Shown here one piece after another: positions 36,426-46,000 of a stretch of 64,000 nucleotides of DNA. Made by a program: the position numbers and the translations under genes. The first letter of the stretch is position 1; every line of letters begins with the position of its first letter. Location of the stretch: positions 4,217,001 through 4,281,000 of the forward strand of contig NZ_JAUSZH010000001.1 in the NCBI RefSeq assembly GCF_030817355.1, given 5' to 3'. Source of the stretch: Streptomyces sp. V1I1. GTDB lineage: Bacteria > Actinomycetota > Actinomycetes > Streptomycetales > Streptomycetaceae. The notes under the pieces were generated by a model that did not search any database, had not been told where the DNA came from, and was given only the letters and a program-made list of their open reading frames with translations.

Positions 36426-37291
36426 CTCTCGCCACCGCCGACATCGGGGCCCTGCTGCAGCTCGTCCCCGTTCAACGGGCCGGCGTGGCCCTGCTGCTGG
36501 CCGCCGTCGGGCTACCGGTCATCGGCGTGGTGATCGCAGGGCTCGACATCATGCCGGTGCGCTTCGCGATGATGCACGTGGCTCTGCTGGGGATCGCCGT
36601 GGGCCTTCTGACCGGCCTCGACCCCATGCTGTGTGCGCTTCTCGCGTGTGCGCTCGCCGGCGCCGGAGTCGCGCCGCTCGCCCGTACACCGGACGGACTC
36701 TCCGGCGCGATGGGCCTGTTGATGAGTCTCGCCATCGCGGCCGCACTGCTGGTGCTCGCCGTCTCGGGGGTCAACGCCGCGGGCGCGTTCGCGCTGCTGT
36801 GGGGCTCGATCCTCTCGGTGGGCACGGCTGACCTGTGGGTGCTGGGGACGCTCGCCGTCCTGGTGCCGGGGCTCTTCTGGTGGCGGCGGCGTGACATCGC
36901 CCTGCTGCTGTACGACCGTGAACTCGCCCTCTGCTCAGGCGTGCGGGTCGAGCGGCTGACGCTCCTCCTGCTCGTCCTGGTCGCGGTGGCCGTCGCCGGC
37001 GCGATCAAACTGACCGGCGCGCTGCTCGTCGACGCGCTGACCCTGCTGCCCGCGCTCGCCGCGCGGCGCCTGGGCTCCTCGCTGAAGTCGATCACAGCGT
37101 GGGCCGTCGCCATCGGCGTCGCGGTCAACGCGACCGGCTTCCTCGTCGCCCTCTGGCTGGACCTGCCGCCAGGCCCGGTCCTCGTCCTGACGGCGGGGGC
37201 CGTGGCCCTCGGCGTCCATCTCGTACCCGAACGGAGAACCCGCCCATGGCGCGCAACCGCGTCCGCCTCGCATACCTTTTTGCACCACTGA
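36422..37291 (+). CDS. Metal ABC transporter, permease
   Basis: A 289-residue ABC-3 family membrane protein with about eight hydrophobic segments (for example AGVALLLAAVGLPVIGVVIAG, and AVAVAGAIKLTGALLVDALTLLPALAA near the end, the family hallmark). It couples to the ATP-binding protein before it and the binding protein after it, overlapping both genes. Confidence 0.92.
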   Translation: MTLATADIGALLQLVPVQRAGVALLLAAVGLPVIGVVIAGLDIMPVRFAMMHVALLGIAVGLLTGLDPMLCALLACALAGAGVAPLARTPDGLSGAMGLLMSLAIAAALLVLAVSGVNAAGAFALLWGSILSVGTADLWVLGTLAVLVPGLFWWRRRDIALLLYDRELALCSGVRVERLTLLLLVLVAVAVAGAIKLTGALLVDALTLLPALAARRLGSSLKSITAWAVAIGVAVNATGFLVALWLDLPPGPVLVLTAGAVALGVHLVPERRTRPWRATASASHTFLHH

Positions 37292-38052
37292 CCGCCGTAC
37301 TGCTTCTCACCGCGGGCTGCGGCAGTTCGGACGCCAAGTCCGGCGACGGTGGGCACGCTCACGACGGGGCTCCGGTGGTCGTGGCCACCACGACCTGGGA
37401 GGGCGCTTTCGCCAAGGCCGCGGGTGCGAAGGACGTCAAGGTCATCGTTCCGCAGTCGGTGCAGCACGCCCCCGACTACGACCCGAAGCCGTCCGACCTC
37501 GCGGCGGTGGCCGACGCCGACTTCGTCCTCTACGCGCCCTTCGAGCCGTACGCCGAGAAGATCAAGGAGGCGGCGGGCTCGGAGGCCGAGCTGGTCGAGG
37601 TGAATCTCGACAACGACGCGGACAAGGCGAGCGCGGAAGTGGCCCGGCTGGGCAAGCTGTTCGGCACGCAGGACGCGGCAGCGACGTGGCAGAAGACGTT
37701 CGGGACGCAGTACGCGGATCTGCAGTGGGAGTTGAAGGCGGCGTGGCCGGGCGGCAAGGCTCCGGCTGTCGTCACGCAGGTTTTCACGGCGTGGTCGGCG
37801 AAGCTGGCGGGCGCGGAGGTGGTTGGGACGTACGGTCCCGAGGCCGTGACCGCGAAGCAGCTCTCGGACCTGTCGGCGAAGAAGCCCGCGCTGGTTCTGG
37901 ACAACGCGCATATGTCGACGGGGACGGTGCTGCCCGACACGGGCGCGAAGCAGGTGAAGATCGTCAACTTCCCGGGGAAAGACCTGGATCTGCTGCCGGT
38001 GTACCGCGATGCGGCGTCGGCGCTGAAGAAGGCGATGGCCCAGGCCGCCTGA
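37246..38052 (+). CDS. Metal ABC transporter, substrate-binding lipoprotein
   Basis: A 268-residue ZnuA/TroA-like protein. The signal peptide ends in lipobox LTAGC (about residue 24), followed by a short His-rich stretch GDGGHAHDG. The cluster A-I fold is visible from VVVATTTWEGAFAKAAGAKDVKV, QHAPDYDPKPSDLAAVADADFVLYAPFEPYAEKI and VLDNAHMSTG. It overlaps the permease gene by 46 bases. The usual first His ligand is not obvious, so the transported ion (Zn, Mn or other) is unassigned. No Zur-type box is seen upstream of the operon. Confidence 0.88.
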   Translation: MARNRVRLAYLFAPLTAVLLLTAGCGSSDAKSGDGGHAHDGAPVVVATTTWEGAFAKAAGAKDVKVIVPQSVQHAPDYDPKPSDLAAVADADFVLYAPFEPYAEKIKEAAGSEAELVEVNLDNDADKASAEVARLGKLFGTQDAAATWQKTFGTQYADLQWELKAAWPGGKAPAVVTQVFTAWSAKLAGAEVVGTYGPEAVTAKQLSDLSAKKPALVLDNAHMSTGTVLPDTGAKQVKIVNFPGKDLDLLPVYRDAASALKKAMAQAA

Positions 38053-38059
38053 GCCCTGC

Positions 38060-38096
38060 GCCGGCCGGGCTTGATTTCAAGCCCGTCCGGCGATTG
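38060..38096. terminator. Bidirectional terminator formed by a common Streptomyces intergenic repeat
   Basis: A 13-bp stem with one mismatch (GCCGGCCGGGCTT / AAGCCCGTCCGGC) is followed by GATTGAGGAC. The CCGTCCGGCGATTGAGGAC string recurs widely in Streptomyces genomes as I recall. It separates two convergent genes. Confidence 0.75.
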
Positions 38097-38112
38097 AGGA
38101 CGGACCCGCGGG

Positions 38113-39771
38113 TCAGACCGCCTGAACCAACGGATCACCGGCGAACTGCTCCCGCAGGGACGCCCGGTCCGGCTTGCCCGCCGGGGTCAGTGGAACCGCC
38201 GCCACCACCAGCAGGCGTTCCGGGTACTTGCGGCGCTCCAGGCCGCGGGCGTCGAGGTGGGCGCGCAGGTCGTCGAGCGTGGGGGCGTGGCCGTCCCGGG
38301 TGACCAAGCAGGCCGCGAGCCGCTCGCCCATCAGCGGGTCCGGGACGCCGACGCACACCACGTCCCGTATCCCCGGATGCGCGGCCAGTTCGATCTCGAC
38401 CTCGGCGGGGCTGATGTTCGCGCCGCCGCGGATCACCACGTCCTTCAGGCGGCCCACGACCCGCAGCGCGCCGTCCTCCGGCAGGATGCCGAGGTCTCCG
38501 GTGCGCACCCAGCCGTCGGCCGTGCGGTAGCGGGCATCGAGCTCGGGCGCGCCGACATAGCAGAGCGGGGTCATCGGGCCGCGGGCGACGATCTCGCCGA
38601 CCGTTCCCGCGGGCACCTCCTCCATCTCGCGGGTGTCCGGGACCGCGATCCGGATGTCCGCGACGCGCGGGTCGGGGTGGCCCGCGAGCACGCCGGGCCC
38701 GGCCGACTGTAGAGCGTCGTCGCCAAGCCCCGTATGGCAGTTGACGCCGTCCGCCGACCCGTACAGATTGACCACCGGGCAGCCGAAAACGCGGCGCGCC
38801 TCGTCCGCGGTGGCTGCGTCGAGGACCGAGCCGCCGAGCACCAGCGCGGTGGGCGCCGGGAGTTCGCGCGGCTGCTCGGCCAGCCGGTCGAGCATCATCC
38901 GGATCATCGTCGGCACGCCCAGCACATGAGTCGGCTCGTGCTCGGCGATGGCGTCCAGGGCCGCCTCTGGCGTGAAGTGGTCGAGCAGGACGAGGGTTCC
39001 GCCGTGCCGGGCGAGGACGACCGCCGTGCCGTTGCTGCCGAAGGCGGAGGCGAGTGGGACGAGGAAGAGGCAGCGCGGCGGCTGCCCGTCCTTCAGCAGG
39101 GATGCCAGGAAGTTACCGCGGCCGCCGGCCAGCGCGTTGTGCGAGTACGCGATCATTTTGGGCTCGGCCTCGGAGCCCGACGAGACCAGGATGCGTACGG
39201 CGGACTCGGGGTCCGGGCGGGCCGGGACGAAGGCGCTCGCGTCCGTACGCAGCAGCTGCGACAGCGGTACGGAGCCTTCCGGCGCGTCGCCGCGTCCGGC
39301 GGCGATCACCGTGCTCAGGGCAGGCAGTTCGGCGGCGAGGCCGACCAGATCGGCGGCGTGCGGGCAGCCCCGGTTCTCGATGGCGGCGATCACGGCGACC
39401 GCCTCGGATCTGCTCAGCAGCGAGGCCGCCTCGCGCCCGCCCCGGCCCACCGGGAACGGCAGCGCGACCGCGCCGATCGCGGCCAGCGCCAAGTCGGCGA
39501 TGACGGCGTTGCGGCCGCCCGGAAGCTGTACGCCGACCACATCGCCCGGGCGTATGCCCAGGCCGGTGAGGCCGGCGGCCAGACATCGCACCTTGCGGTC
39601 GAGTGCCGTGTAACAGAGTTTCCCCTTGGCGTCGATCACCGCGGTGCGATGCAGGTCGGCGATCTGGCGCGCCCGGTAGAGGCTGTACATGTCGAGGTCG
39701 GGGCAGGTGCCGTCGACCGTCCAGGAGCGGCGCAGCTCGGCGGGCAGCAGGTCGTGCAGGGCGACGGTCAC
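38113..39771 (-). CDS. AMP-dependent acyl-CoA synthetase/ligase
   Basis: A 552-residue ANL enzyme. The A3 loop is atypical: ILVSSGSEAEPKMIAYSHNAL in place of TSGTTGxPKG. Others are standard: VNLYGSADGVNC (A5 region), GWVRTGDLGILPEDG, GRLKDVVIRGGANISPAEVE and LTPAGKPDRASL with the C-terminal Lys. GTG at 39771 overlaps the CoA-transferase stop (GTGA), so the two are coupled. Together with the divergent acyl-CoA dehydrogenase they look like a small acyl-CoA degradation or modification set; the substrate is unknown. Confidence 0.88.
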   Translation of the reverse strand: MTVALHDLLPAELRRSWTVDGTCPDLDMYSLYRARQIADLHRTAVIDAKGKLCYTALDRKVRCLAAGLTGLGIRPGDVVGVQLPGGRNAVIADLALAAIGAVALPFPVGRGGREAASLLSRSEAVAVIAAIENRGCPHAADLVGLAAELPALSTVIAAGRGDAPEGSVPLSQLLRTDASAFVPARPDPESAVRILVSSGSEAEPKMIAYSHNALAGGRGNFLASLLKDGQPPRCLFLVPLASAFGSNGTAVVLARHGGTLVLLDHFTPEAALDAIAEHEPTHVLGVPTMIRMMLDRLAEQPRELPAPTALVLGGSVLDAATADEARRVFGCPVVNLYGSADGVNCHTGLGDDALQSAGPGVLAGHPDPRVADIRIAVPDTREMEEVPAGTVGEIVARGPMTPLCYVGAPELDARYRTADGWVRTGDLGILPEDGALRVVGRLKDVVIRGGANISPAEVEIELAAHPGIRDVVCVGVPDPLMGERLAACLVTRDGHAPTLDDLRAHLDARGLERRKYPERLLVVAAVPLTPAGKPDRASLREQFAGDPLVQAV

Positions 39772-41588
39772 AGGAAGCTCCAGGGGTCGGGAACGGCAGG
39801 GGCACCATGCGCGTCGCGGCTGATCGAGCCGGCGAAGCGTGGGTCGTCGTGCAGAGCCGCCAGATCGGCGGTGACCGCGGTCGCGGTCAGTCCGTGCGCT
39901 CGCAGCCGCGCCAGCGCCTCGGCCGTGGGCAGTTCGCACAGGTCGTACGCCGCGGCCGCGACCGCGCAGGAGTCGGCGGGCGCGATCCAGCCGTCGGCGG
40001 TGGGCAAGGGGCGGCGGAACCCGGCGGGACGGCGCGCGCCCCGGCCGTCCGCGAGACGACGGAGCGCGGGCGCGGTGAGGACGTCGGCCGCCCCGAGGAG
40101 GGATGAGTCCACCCGTACGCCGTTGCCGGTGCGCTCCCGCAGCAGCAGCCCGGCCAGCACAGCCTCCGCACCGAGCAGCCCGCCGAGCACATCGAGCAGG
40201 GTCATCAGGGACGGCGCGGGCGGCTCGTCGGCCGGCCGGACCGCCTCGCCGACACCCGTATGGGCCTGCACCATGAAGTCGGTGCCCATAAGCGCCGCGT
40301 GCAGCCGGTTCGCCCAGCCGCTGGTGTACGCGTAGACGAGTGCGGGGTTGGCGGCGGCCAGCTGCTCACGGTCGAGGCCGAGCTCGGCGGCCTTGCCCGG
40401 CGCCCAGTTGTGCAGGAAGACGTCGGCGCCGGCCGCCATCTCGCGCAGTCGCCGCCGGTCGTGGTCCGACTTGATGTCGACCTCGACGGCCTCCTTGCCC
40501 CGGTTGAGCGCGAGCCAGCGCGCCGAGATCCCGGAGCAGGCGGGCGGCATACCGCGCAACGGGTCGCCGCCCGGCGGCTCGATACGGACGACCTCCGCGC
40601 CGAGCAGGCCCAACAGGTGTGCGGACAGCGGGGCCTGGATGCGCCGTCCGGCCTCCAGGACGGTCAGCCCGGCGAGCGGCAGGCCGAGCGGGGGTGTGCT
40701 CGAGGAGTATCTCGAGGAGTATGACGCTTCGTACGAGGTCAGCGCCCACGGCGGCGCGCCCGCGATGCCCCGGTCGGCGAGGGAGCGCAAAGGGCACACT
40801 TCCGCGCCGGAGGCCTCGGCGGCGTACCGGATCCGCTCCCAGGAACATCCGTTGACGGTGGTGTGCAGGACTTCGGCGAAGGGCGCGCAGGCCGTGGCGT
40901 AACGGAACTGGAAGGGCCGCCAGCCGGCCCGTATCGCTTCTTCCGGAGCGCCGAGCGTGCGCCAGAACGCGGCCCACGCTCCCGGGTCCAGGGTCTCGAG
41001 CTCGAAGACGGTCCCTTCGGCGGAGGTGAAGGGCGGCCCGCCCGGGGCGAGTTCGGCCGCCTCGCCCTCCTCCGCTCCTGCCGCCGCCAGATACTGCGAG
41101 ACGGCCAGCAGCCCGGCCCGGTCGGCGCTGGTCGACACCTGCGCGACCTGTCCGCCGCGCGCCTGGGCCAGCAGCCCCGCCAGCAAGCCCTGCACGGTCA
41201 GTACGGCGGTGGCGGTGGCGGCGTAGTCGGCCGCGATGCCGCGCGGGCGGCCGTCGCGCCGCCCGTGCACCGCCATGATCCCGGTGGCGGCCTGCACGGT
41301 GGCCTCGTCGGTGAGGCCGCCCGCGGCCTCGCTCCATACGGCCCGGGCGGCGAGCCCGTCGAACCCGGCGCCCTCGACGACGACATGAGAACCGGCGACA
41401 TGAGAACCGACGGCATGCGAACCGACGGCATGAGAGCCCAAGGCGCTCGGGGGCTCCGCGCCCAGCAGCCGCAGATGCTCCGCCACAAGCCCGGCGCCCG
41501 GCCCCGGCGGCCCCGATTTGTGCACCCGCAGTCCGTCCAGCGGCCGGACCGCGCGCTTGGTGCCCGGTGATGCGGTGCCTGATGCCAT
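39768..41588 (-). CDS. CaiB/BaiF (class III) CoA-transferase, two-domain form
   Basis: A 606-residue protein. The C-terminal half is a clear CaiB/BaiF enzyme: LPLAGLTVLEAGRRIQAPLSAHLLGLLGAEVVRIEPPGGDPLRG, then LALNRGKEAVEVDIKS and VFLHNWAPGKAAELGLD. The N-terminal half resembles a second, decayed copy with a shortened start. It includes a 15-nt tandem repeat (about 41384-41440) encoding GSHAVGSHAVGSHVAGSH. The ATG at 41588 begins MASGTASPGTK. It is followed by the acyl-CoA ligase through a 4-base overlap. Confidence 0.85.
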   Translation of the reverse strand: MASGTASPGTKRAVRPLDGLRVHKSGPPGPGAGLVAEHLRLLGAEPPSALGSHAVGSHAVGSHVAGSHVVVEGAGFDGLAARAVWSEAAGGLTDEATVQAATGIMAVHGRRDGRPRGIAADYAATATAVLTVQGLLAGLLAQARGGQVAQVSTSADRAGLLAVSQYLAAAGAEEGEAAELAPGGPPFTSAEGTVFELETLDPGAWAAFWRTLGAPEEAIRAGWRPFQFRYATACAPFAEVLHTTVNGCSWERIRYAAEASGAEVCPLRSLADRGIAGAPPWALTSYEASYSSRYSSSTPPLGLPLAGLTVLEAGRRIQAPLSAHLLGLLGAEVVRIEPPGGDPLRGMPPACSGISARWLALNRGKEAVEVDIKSDHDRRRLREMAAGADVFLHNWAPGKAAELGLDREQLAAANPALVYAYTSGWANRLHAALMGTDFMVQAHTGVGEAVRPADEPPAPSLMTLLDVLGGLLGAEAVLAGLLLRERTGNGVRVDSSLLGAADVLTAPALRRLADGRGARRPAGFRRPLPTADGWIAPADSCAVAAAAYDLCELPTAEALARLRAHGLTATAVTADLAALHDDPRFAGSISRDAHGAPAVPDPWSFL

Positions 41589-41699
41589 GCCTCTGCTCTC
41601 CCCGAAGTGGTGGGAACCCGGGAGCCGTCGCGCCCGACCAGTTCCGTGTGAGAGGCAGTCGGACAGTCGTTCCCATGGGTTCCCGGAAGGCGGCGGAAA

Positions 41700-42896
41700 G
41701 TGGTGCAGCGCGAGGCGTCGGCGAAAGCTGGACTTCCCCCGTGTCCGCCCGACGTACGGGAGTTGAGGGACCGGGTCGCTGACTTCGTACGGGACCGGGT
41801 CATGCCGCGGGAGCCGGTGCTCGACCTGGGCGGCCCGGACGCCGCCGCCGTGCTGCGCGGGCTCCGGCACGAGGCCCAGGAGCAGGGCCTGTGGGCGCTG
41901 CCCCTGCCCGCCGAACTCGGCGGCCAGGGGCTGCCCCTCCTGTCGTACGCGCATATCGCAGAGGCTGAGGGCGCCAGCGACCACGGGCCGGTCGTACTCG
42001 GCTCCGCGTCCCTGCTCGACGTGCTGATGCTGCGGCGGCACGGCAGCGCGCGCGTACGCGACCAGTATCTGAAGCGGCTGGTCGCGGGCGAGATCCGCTC
42101 CTGCTACGCCATGACCGAACCCGAAACCCCCGGCACCGACCCCTTCCTCACCGAAACCCGGGCCGAGCCCGCCGTGGACGGCACGTGGCGCGTCAGCGGC
42201 CGCAAGTGGTTCACCAGCGCTGCCGCCGACGCCGACCTGGTCACCGTCCTCGCCCGCACCGACGGTGTCCCGCCGGACCGCGAAGGTCTTTCGCTGCTGC
42301 TCGTCGGCACGGACTCGCCCGGCTTCCGGGTGGTGCGCGAACTGCCCGTGCTGGGGGCGGGCGGCCAGTGGGAGATCGCCCTGGACGCGGTGCCCGTGGA
42401 CGGCGACCATCTGCTCGGCGAACGCGGCAAGGCCCTGGCGATCGCCGGCGAGCGGCTCCAGCTCGGCCGCACCCTGCGCTGTCTGCGCTGGCTCGGCCAG
42501 GCAGGCCGCGCCTTCGACCTGATGCGCGAGCGGGCGATCACCCGTACCCGGTCAGGCCGGTCAGGCGGACCGCTCGGTGACCTCCAGCTCGTCCAGCGCC
42601 ATATCTTCGAGGGGCTGCTTGCCCTGCGCACCACGCGCCCGCTGGTGTACGAGGCGGTGGCGCACCTCGACGCCGGGCGCGAGGCCCATGTGGAGGTGGG
42701 CCTGGCGAAGGTCGCGGCGGCGCGCATGCTCCAGCAGGTCGCGGACGCGGCGATCCAGGTGCACGGCGCGGCGGGTCTCGGCCCCGACACGGCGCTGCCC
42801 GCGCTGTTCCGTACGGGACGGATGGCGCGGATACTCGACGGCCCGGACGAACTGCACATCACTTCCGTGGCGCGGCGGGTGCTGCGTACGTCCTAG
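41700..42896 (+). CDS. Acyl-CoA dehydrogenase
   Basis: A 398-residue flavoprotein that introduces a double bond into an acyl-CoA. FAD/substrate motifs: CYAMTEPETPGTDPF, WRVSGRKWFTSAAADADLVTVLARTD, and a C-terminal helical domain ending IQVHGAAGLGPDTALPALFRTGRMARILDGPDELHI. The family's catalytic base would lie in that last segment. Transcribed divergently from the CoA-transferase; the 111-base gap must hold both promoters. Start GTG at 41700 or 41703, after GGAAGGCGGCGGAAA. Confidence 0.9.
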   Translation: MVQREASAKAGLPPCPPDVRELRDRVADFVRDRVMPREPVLDLGGPDAAAVLRGLRHEAQEQGLWALPLPAELGGQGLPLLSYAHIAEAEGASDHGPVVLGSASLLDVLMLRRHGSARVRDQYLKRLVAGEIRSCYAMTEPETPGTDPFLTETRAEPAVDGTWRVSGRKWFTSAAADADLVTVLARTDGVPPDREGLSLLLVGTDSPGFRVVRELPVLGAGGQWEIALDAVPVDGDHLLGERGKALAIAGERLQLGRTLRCLRWLGQAGRAFDLMRERAITRTRSGRSGGPLGDLQLVQRHIFEGLLALRTTRPLVYEAVAHLDAGREAHVEVGLAKVAAARMLQQVADAAIQVHGAAGLGPDTALPALFRTGRMARILDGPDELHITSVARRVLRTS

Positions 42897-43832
42897 GCGG
42901 AGTGGGCGTCGACGAGCCCCGTCAGCACGGCCAGCCCGAACGCCAGAAAGAAGCTGCCCCACACCAGCTCGTGCCGTGTGGCGGTGCCACTGTCAAGGTC
43001 GTAGCAGCCGTGCCGCAGCGAGCCGTTGGCCGCCAGATGTACGCGTACGAGCTCTTCCAGCACCGCGACGGCATGCTCGTGCTGCCCGAGTTTGAGCAGG
43101 GCCACAGCTGTGATGGCGGCGGCGGAGGTGTCGAGGGGCCCGTCGGGACGCTCCTCGGTAGCGGGCGGAACACGTCGCGAAGGCGTCAACTCCCCTGCCG
43201 TACCGCGAAGATCGGGCATATCCAGGCACCGCAGTCCGTCCGCCACCGCGAGCAGCAACCAGGCACGGCCACGGCTCCACCCGGGCGAGCCGAGTCCGAG
43301 ATGCGCGCGCAGATGCGATTCGGCCGCTTTGGCGTTCACCGACGCGAGCAGTGGCACCATGCCCGGTGCGCCGTCCACGCGCGCCACGCGCCGGGGGTCG
43401 CCGAAGGCCGATCCCCAAGGAACCAGCCCGAGTTCATGGTCGTACGCGTCGAGGCAGGCGCGTGCCGCGCGCTCTTGCAGCGCCACGGCCCCCGGGTCGT
43501 CTGCGAGGGGCGGTGCCGTACCAGAGGATCAGGCCGCGGGTCGCGGTGTCGGCCCCTGCCCAGTCGGCGAGCCGCATCGCGGTGGCCCGGGCCGCCTCCC
43601 GGTCGCGTACGTCACCGGTGTGCCGGGCCCGCAGCCACAGCAGCCCCGCCCAGAACCCGCCGGTCCACGAGCCGCGCCTGGTCGTCGTCCACAGCCCGGT
43701 CTCCTGGTCCGCGTACAGCGGGAACCGGTCGCCGACTCCGGTCCGGGTCACGGCGACCCGTTCGAGGACCCTGGCCAGGGCGGGCTCGGCCCAATGTGGC
43801 GTATTCGGCGGCGTATTCGGCGGCGTACTCAC
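42893..43832 (-). pseudogene. GH88-like glycoside hydrolase, single frameshift
   Basis: Two halves of one (alpha/alpha)6-barrel protein. The first (GTG at 43832) has RFPLYADQETGLWTTTRRGSWTGGFWAGLLWLRARHT, the family's substrate-binding start. The second has VDGAPGMVPLLA, WSRGRAWLLLAVADGL, LDTSAAAITAVALLKLG and GTATRHELVWGSFFLAFGLAVL. They are joined if one G is added to the GGGG run at 43507-43510. GH88 enzymes hydrolyse unsaturated uronyl disaccharides. The start overlaps the stop of the MFS transporter gene (GTGA). The corrected protein would be about 312 residues. Confidence 0.75.
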
Positions 43833-45034
43833 GCCCGCGCCTCGCGCCGGTCCCGTACGGCCCAGCACACCGCGACCGCACACGCCCCCGCGAACTCACC
43901 CGCGACCAGCACCCACCCGGGCCCGTAGTGCCCGGACTCGGCCAGCAGCCCGAACAGCGGCGGTCCGACCGCGAACCCGGCGAAGAACCCCGCCGAGACC
44001 AGCGCCGAGTCCTGCCCCGCCCGCCCGGGCGCCGCCCGCTGCATGACCAGCACCATCGACACCGCGTTGGCGGCGACCGCGAAGACGCCGACGGCGACCG
44101 CCGCGACCCACGCCAGCGGGTGCACGAAGGACGCGCCCGCCAGCAGCAGCGCCGCCGCCACCGAGCCCGCAGCGAGACCGCCCGGCAGCCACACGGCACG
44201 GCCTGCATCTCCGGCCACCTTCGACCAGCCCACCCGGCCCGCGACACCCGCGACACCCAGTACGGCCACGAGCGCACCGGCGGCCGTGGGGCCGAGGCCG
44301 AGCCGCTGCGCGCCGTACAGCGCCAGGTACGTATTGACCGACGCGATCCCGCAGCCCAGCAGCAGTGAGAACACCGCGAGCCAGGCGATCGCGCCCCGGG
44401 GCACCAGCGACGAGCGCGGTCCGGCGGCGACCGGCGGCGGATCGGCAGGCAGCCCTCGCGCCGCCCAGAGGGCCGCTCCCGCCGCCGCACCCGCTGCCGT
44501 CCACACCGCTCCCCGCCAGCCCGCGACCCCGGCCAGCGCGGCGAGCGGCAGTCCGGCGGCGAACGCCCCGAGCTGTACGCCCGACTGCTTCATCCCGGTC
44601 ACCGAGCCGCGCCGCCGGGGCGGCACCGTGGCCAGGATCGCCTTGTTGGTGGCCGGGTTGGCCAGCGCCTGCGGGAGCCCGCCGAGCGCGACCGCCGCCA
44701 GCAGCAGTCCGACGCCGGGCGCCGATCCGATCAGCGCCAGCGCCATGGCGGAGACGAGGAGCAGCGCGACCAGACAGCGGCGCGGTCCCACCCGGTCGAC
44801 CACGCGGCCGCCGACCGGCGAGAGCACGGCCGCGGCGCCGAAGCCGATGGTCGTCGTCAGACCGAGCACGGTGGGCGATACATCCAGCTCGTCCACCAGC
44901 CGCGGGCCCAGCGCCCCGAGCAGGAACAACTGCATCATCGAGAACGCCATGGCGCAGGTCAGCAGAGCCGTCGTGGCGCTCGTCCCACGGCTCGTGCCCG
45001 CCGCGGCGCCCATCACTATCTGCTCCGCCCTCAC
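43829..45034 (-). CDS. MFS transporter
   Basis: A 401-residue, 12-helix transporter of the CynX/NarK-like or sugar-type MFS group: GFGAAAVLSPVGGRVVDRVGPRRC (motif A) and RRRGSVTGMKQSGVQLGAFAAGLPLAALAG (motif B/C region). GTG at 45034 follows GGAGAGG; an ATG at 45013 is possible. Coupled to the GH88-like gene by overlapping stop and start, suggesting uptake plus hydrolysis of a sugar-containing substrate. Confidence 0.85.
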   Translation of the reverse strand: MRAEQIVMGAAAGTSRGTSATTALLTCAMAFSMMQLFLLGALGPRLVDELDVSPTVLGLTTTIGFGAAAVLSPVGGRVVDRVGPRRCLVALLLVSAMALALIGSAPGVGLLLAAVALGGLPQALANPATNKAILATVPPRRRGSVTGMKQSGVQLGAFAAGLPLAALAGVAGWRGAVWTAAGAAAGAALWAARGLPADPPPVAAGPRSSLVPRGAIAWLAVFSLLLGCGIASVNTYLALYGAQRLGLGPTAAGALVAVLGVAGVAGRVGWSKVAGDAGRAVWLPGGLAAGSVAAALLLAGASFVHPLAWVAAVAVGVFAVAANAVSMVLVMQRAAPGRAGQDSALVSAGFFAGFAVGPPLFGLLAESGHYGPGWVLVAGEFAGACAVAVCWAVRDRREARA

Positions 45035-45117
45035 AGGCACCTCTCCATTCCTGTTGCCGCCCCGGGCGGTTCCACCCGGGTGCCCGGGTCCCGCCAGTCG
45101 TGCCAGGAGTCGGCCGG

Positions 45118-45243
45118 ATGACCCCTCAAGTTCCCGCGGATTTCTATGGCTTGAATCACGTGCCGAACCTCGAGCGACGCTCGGGAAGTCCCGTATCCAC
45201 CCTTGAAGAACTCGCGGCGAATGCAAGGATGAGCCCGCCATGA
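45118..45243 (+). CDS. Short leader-like peptide coupled to the His/Met-rich membrane gene
   Basis: A 41-residue peptide (MTPQVPADFYGLNHVPNLER ... LEELAANARMSPP). AGGAG lies 8 bases before the ATG, and its TGA overlaps the ATG of the next gene (ATGA). I do not recognise it. It could be a regulatory leader or a small partner protein. Confidence 0.5.
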   Translation: MTPQVPADFYGLNHVPNLERRSGSPVSTLEELAANARMSPP

Positions 45244-45860
45244 TTGCTGGTCGGGGTGTGCGCGCGGTACGGGCTGCGGTGTTCGCGGCCGTCTGCGTGC
45301 TGCTCGCCACCATCGGCCACGTACTCATGTCGAAGGCGGGTCTTCCCTGGTGGGCGCCGCTCGCCGGAGTCACGGTGACGGGCGCGGCGGCGTGGTGTCT
45401 GGCCGGGCGGGAATACGGCCTGTTCCCGGTCGTGGCCTTCGCCCTGGTCGCCCAGAGCGCACTGCACACCGCGTTCTCCTTGTCCCAGACGGCAGTTGAG
45501 CCGGCGCAGCCCATGCACCACCACCATGCCGGGTCCGCAATGCAGTCCATGGCATCCATGGCACCGACCAACCACGACATGAGCGACATGTCGTCGACCG
45601 GAATGCTCGCCGCCCACCTGCTGGCCGCGCTGCTGAGCGGCCTCTGGCTCGCGTACGGAGAGCGGGCGGCGTTCCGGATCCTGCGCGCCGTCGCCGGCTG
45701 GCTCGTCGTACCGCTGTGCCTGCCGGTCCGCGTCCCCGCGATGCCGCACCGGCCACGCGTCCGCCCGCGCCGGAACCGTGCCATGCGTACGCCCCGGCAG
45801 CTGCTGCTCGTTCACGTCCTTACTTCTCGGGGTCCGCCCGCCGGGACCGCTGTCATCTGA
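45240..45860 (+). CDS. Membrane protein with His/Met-rich extracytoplasmic loop
   Basis: A 206-residue protein with about four TM helices (AAVFAAVCVLLATIGHVLM; WWAPLAGVTVTGAAAWCL; LFPVVAFALVAQSALHTAF; AAHLLAALLSGLWLAY). The loop between helices three and four reads PAQPMHHHHAGSAMQSMASM and continues NHDMSDMSSTGM, a strong candidate copper site. The C-terminus is Arg/Pro-rich and cytoplasmic. An ECF sigma factor gene follows after 140 bases. A role in copper handling is inferred from composition. Confidence 0.75.
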   Translation: MIAGRGVRAVRAAVFAAVCVLLATIGHVLMSKAGLPWWAPLAGVTVTGAAAWCLAGREYGLFPVVAFALVAQSALHTAFSLSQTAVEPAQPMHHHHAGSAMQSMASMAPTNHDMSDMSSTGMLAAHLLAALLSGLWLAYGERAAFRILRAVAGWLVVPLCLPVRVPAMPHRPRVRPRRNRAMRTPRQLLLVHVLTSRGPPAGTAVI

Positions 45861-46000
45861 CAGCCGGCTTCCCGATGCCGCCACGGGGTCAATCCCCGGC
45901 GCTCGGGCATCGGCCGCGCCCTTCGCGTGCGGCCGTACGACTCACCGGGCCCGCAGACATGCCGGTCCGGATCCCGGATTCCCGAGAAGGACACCAGGCG

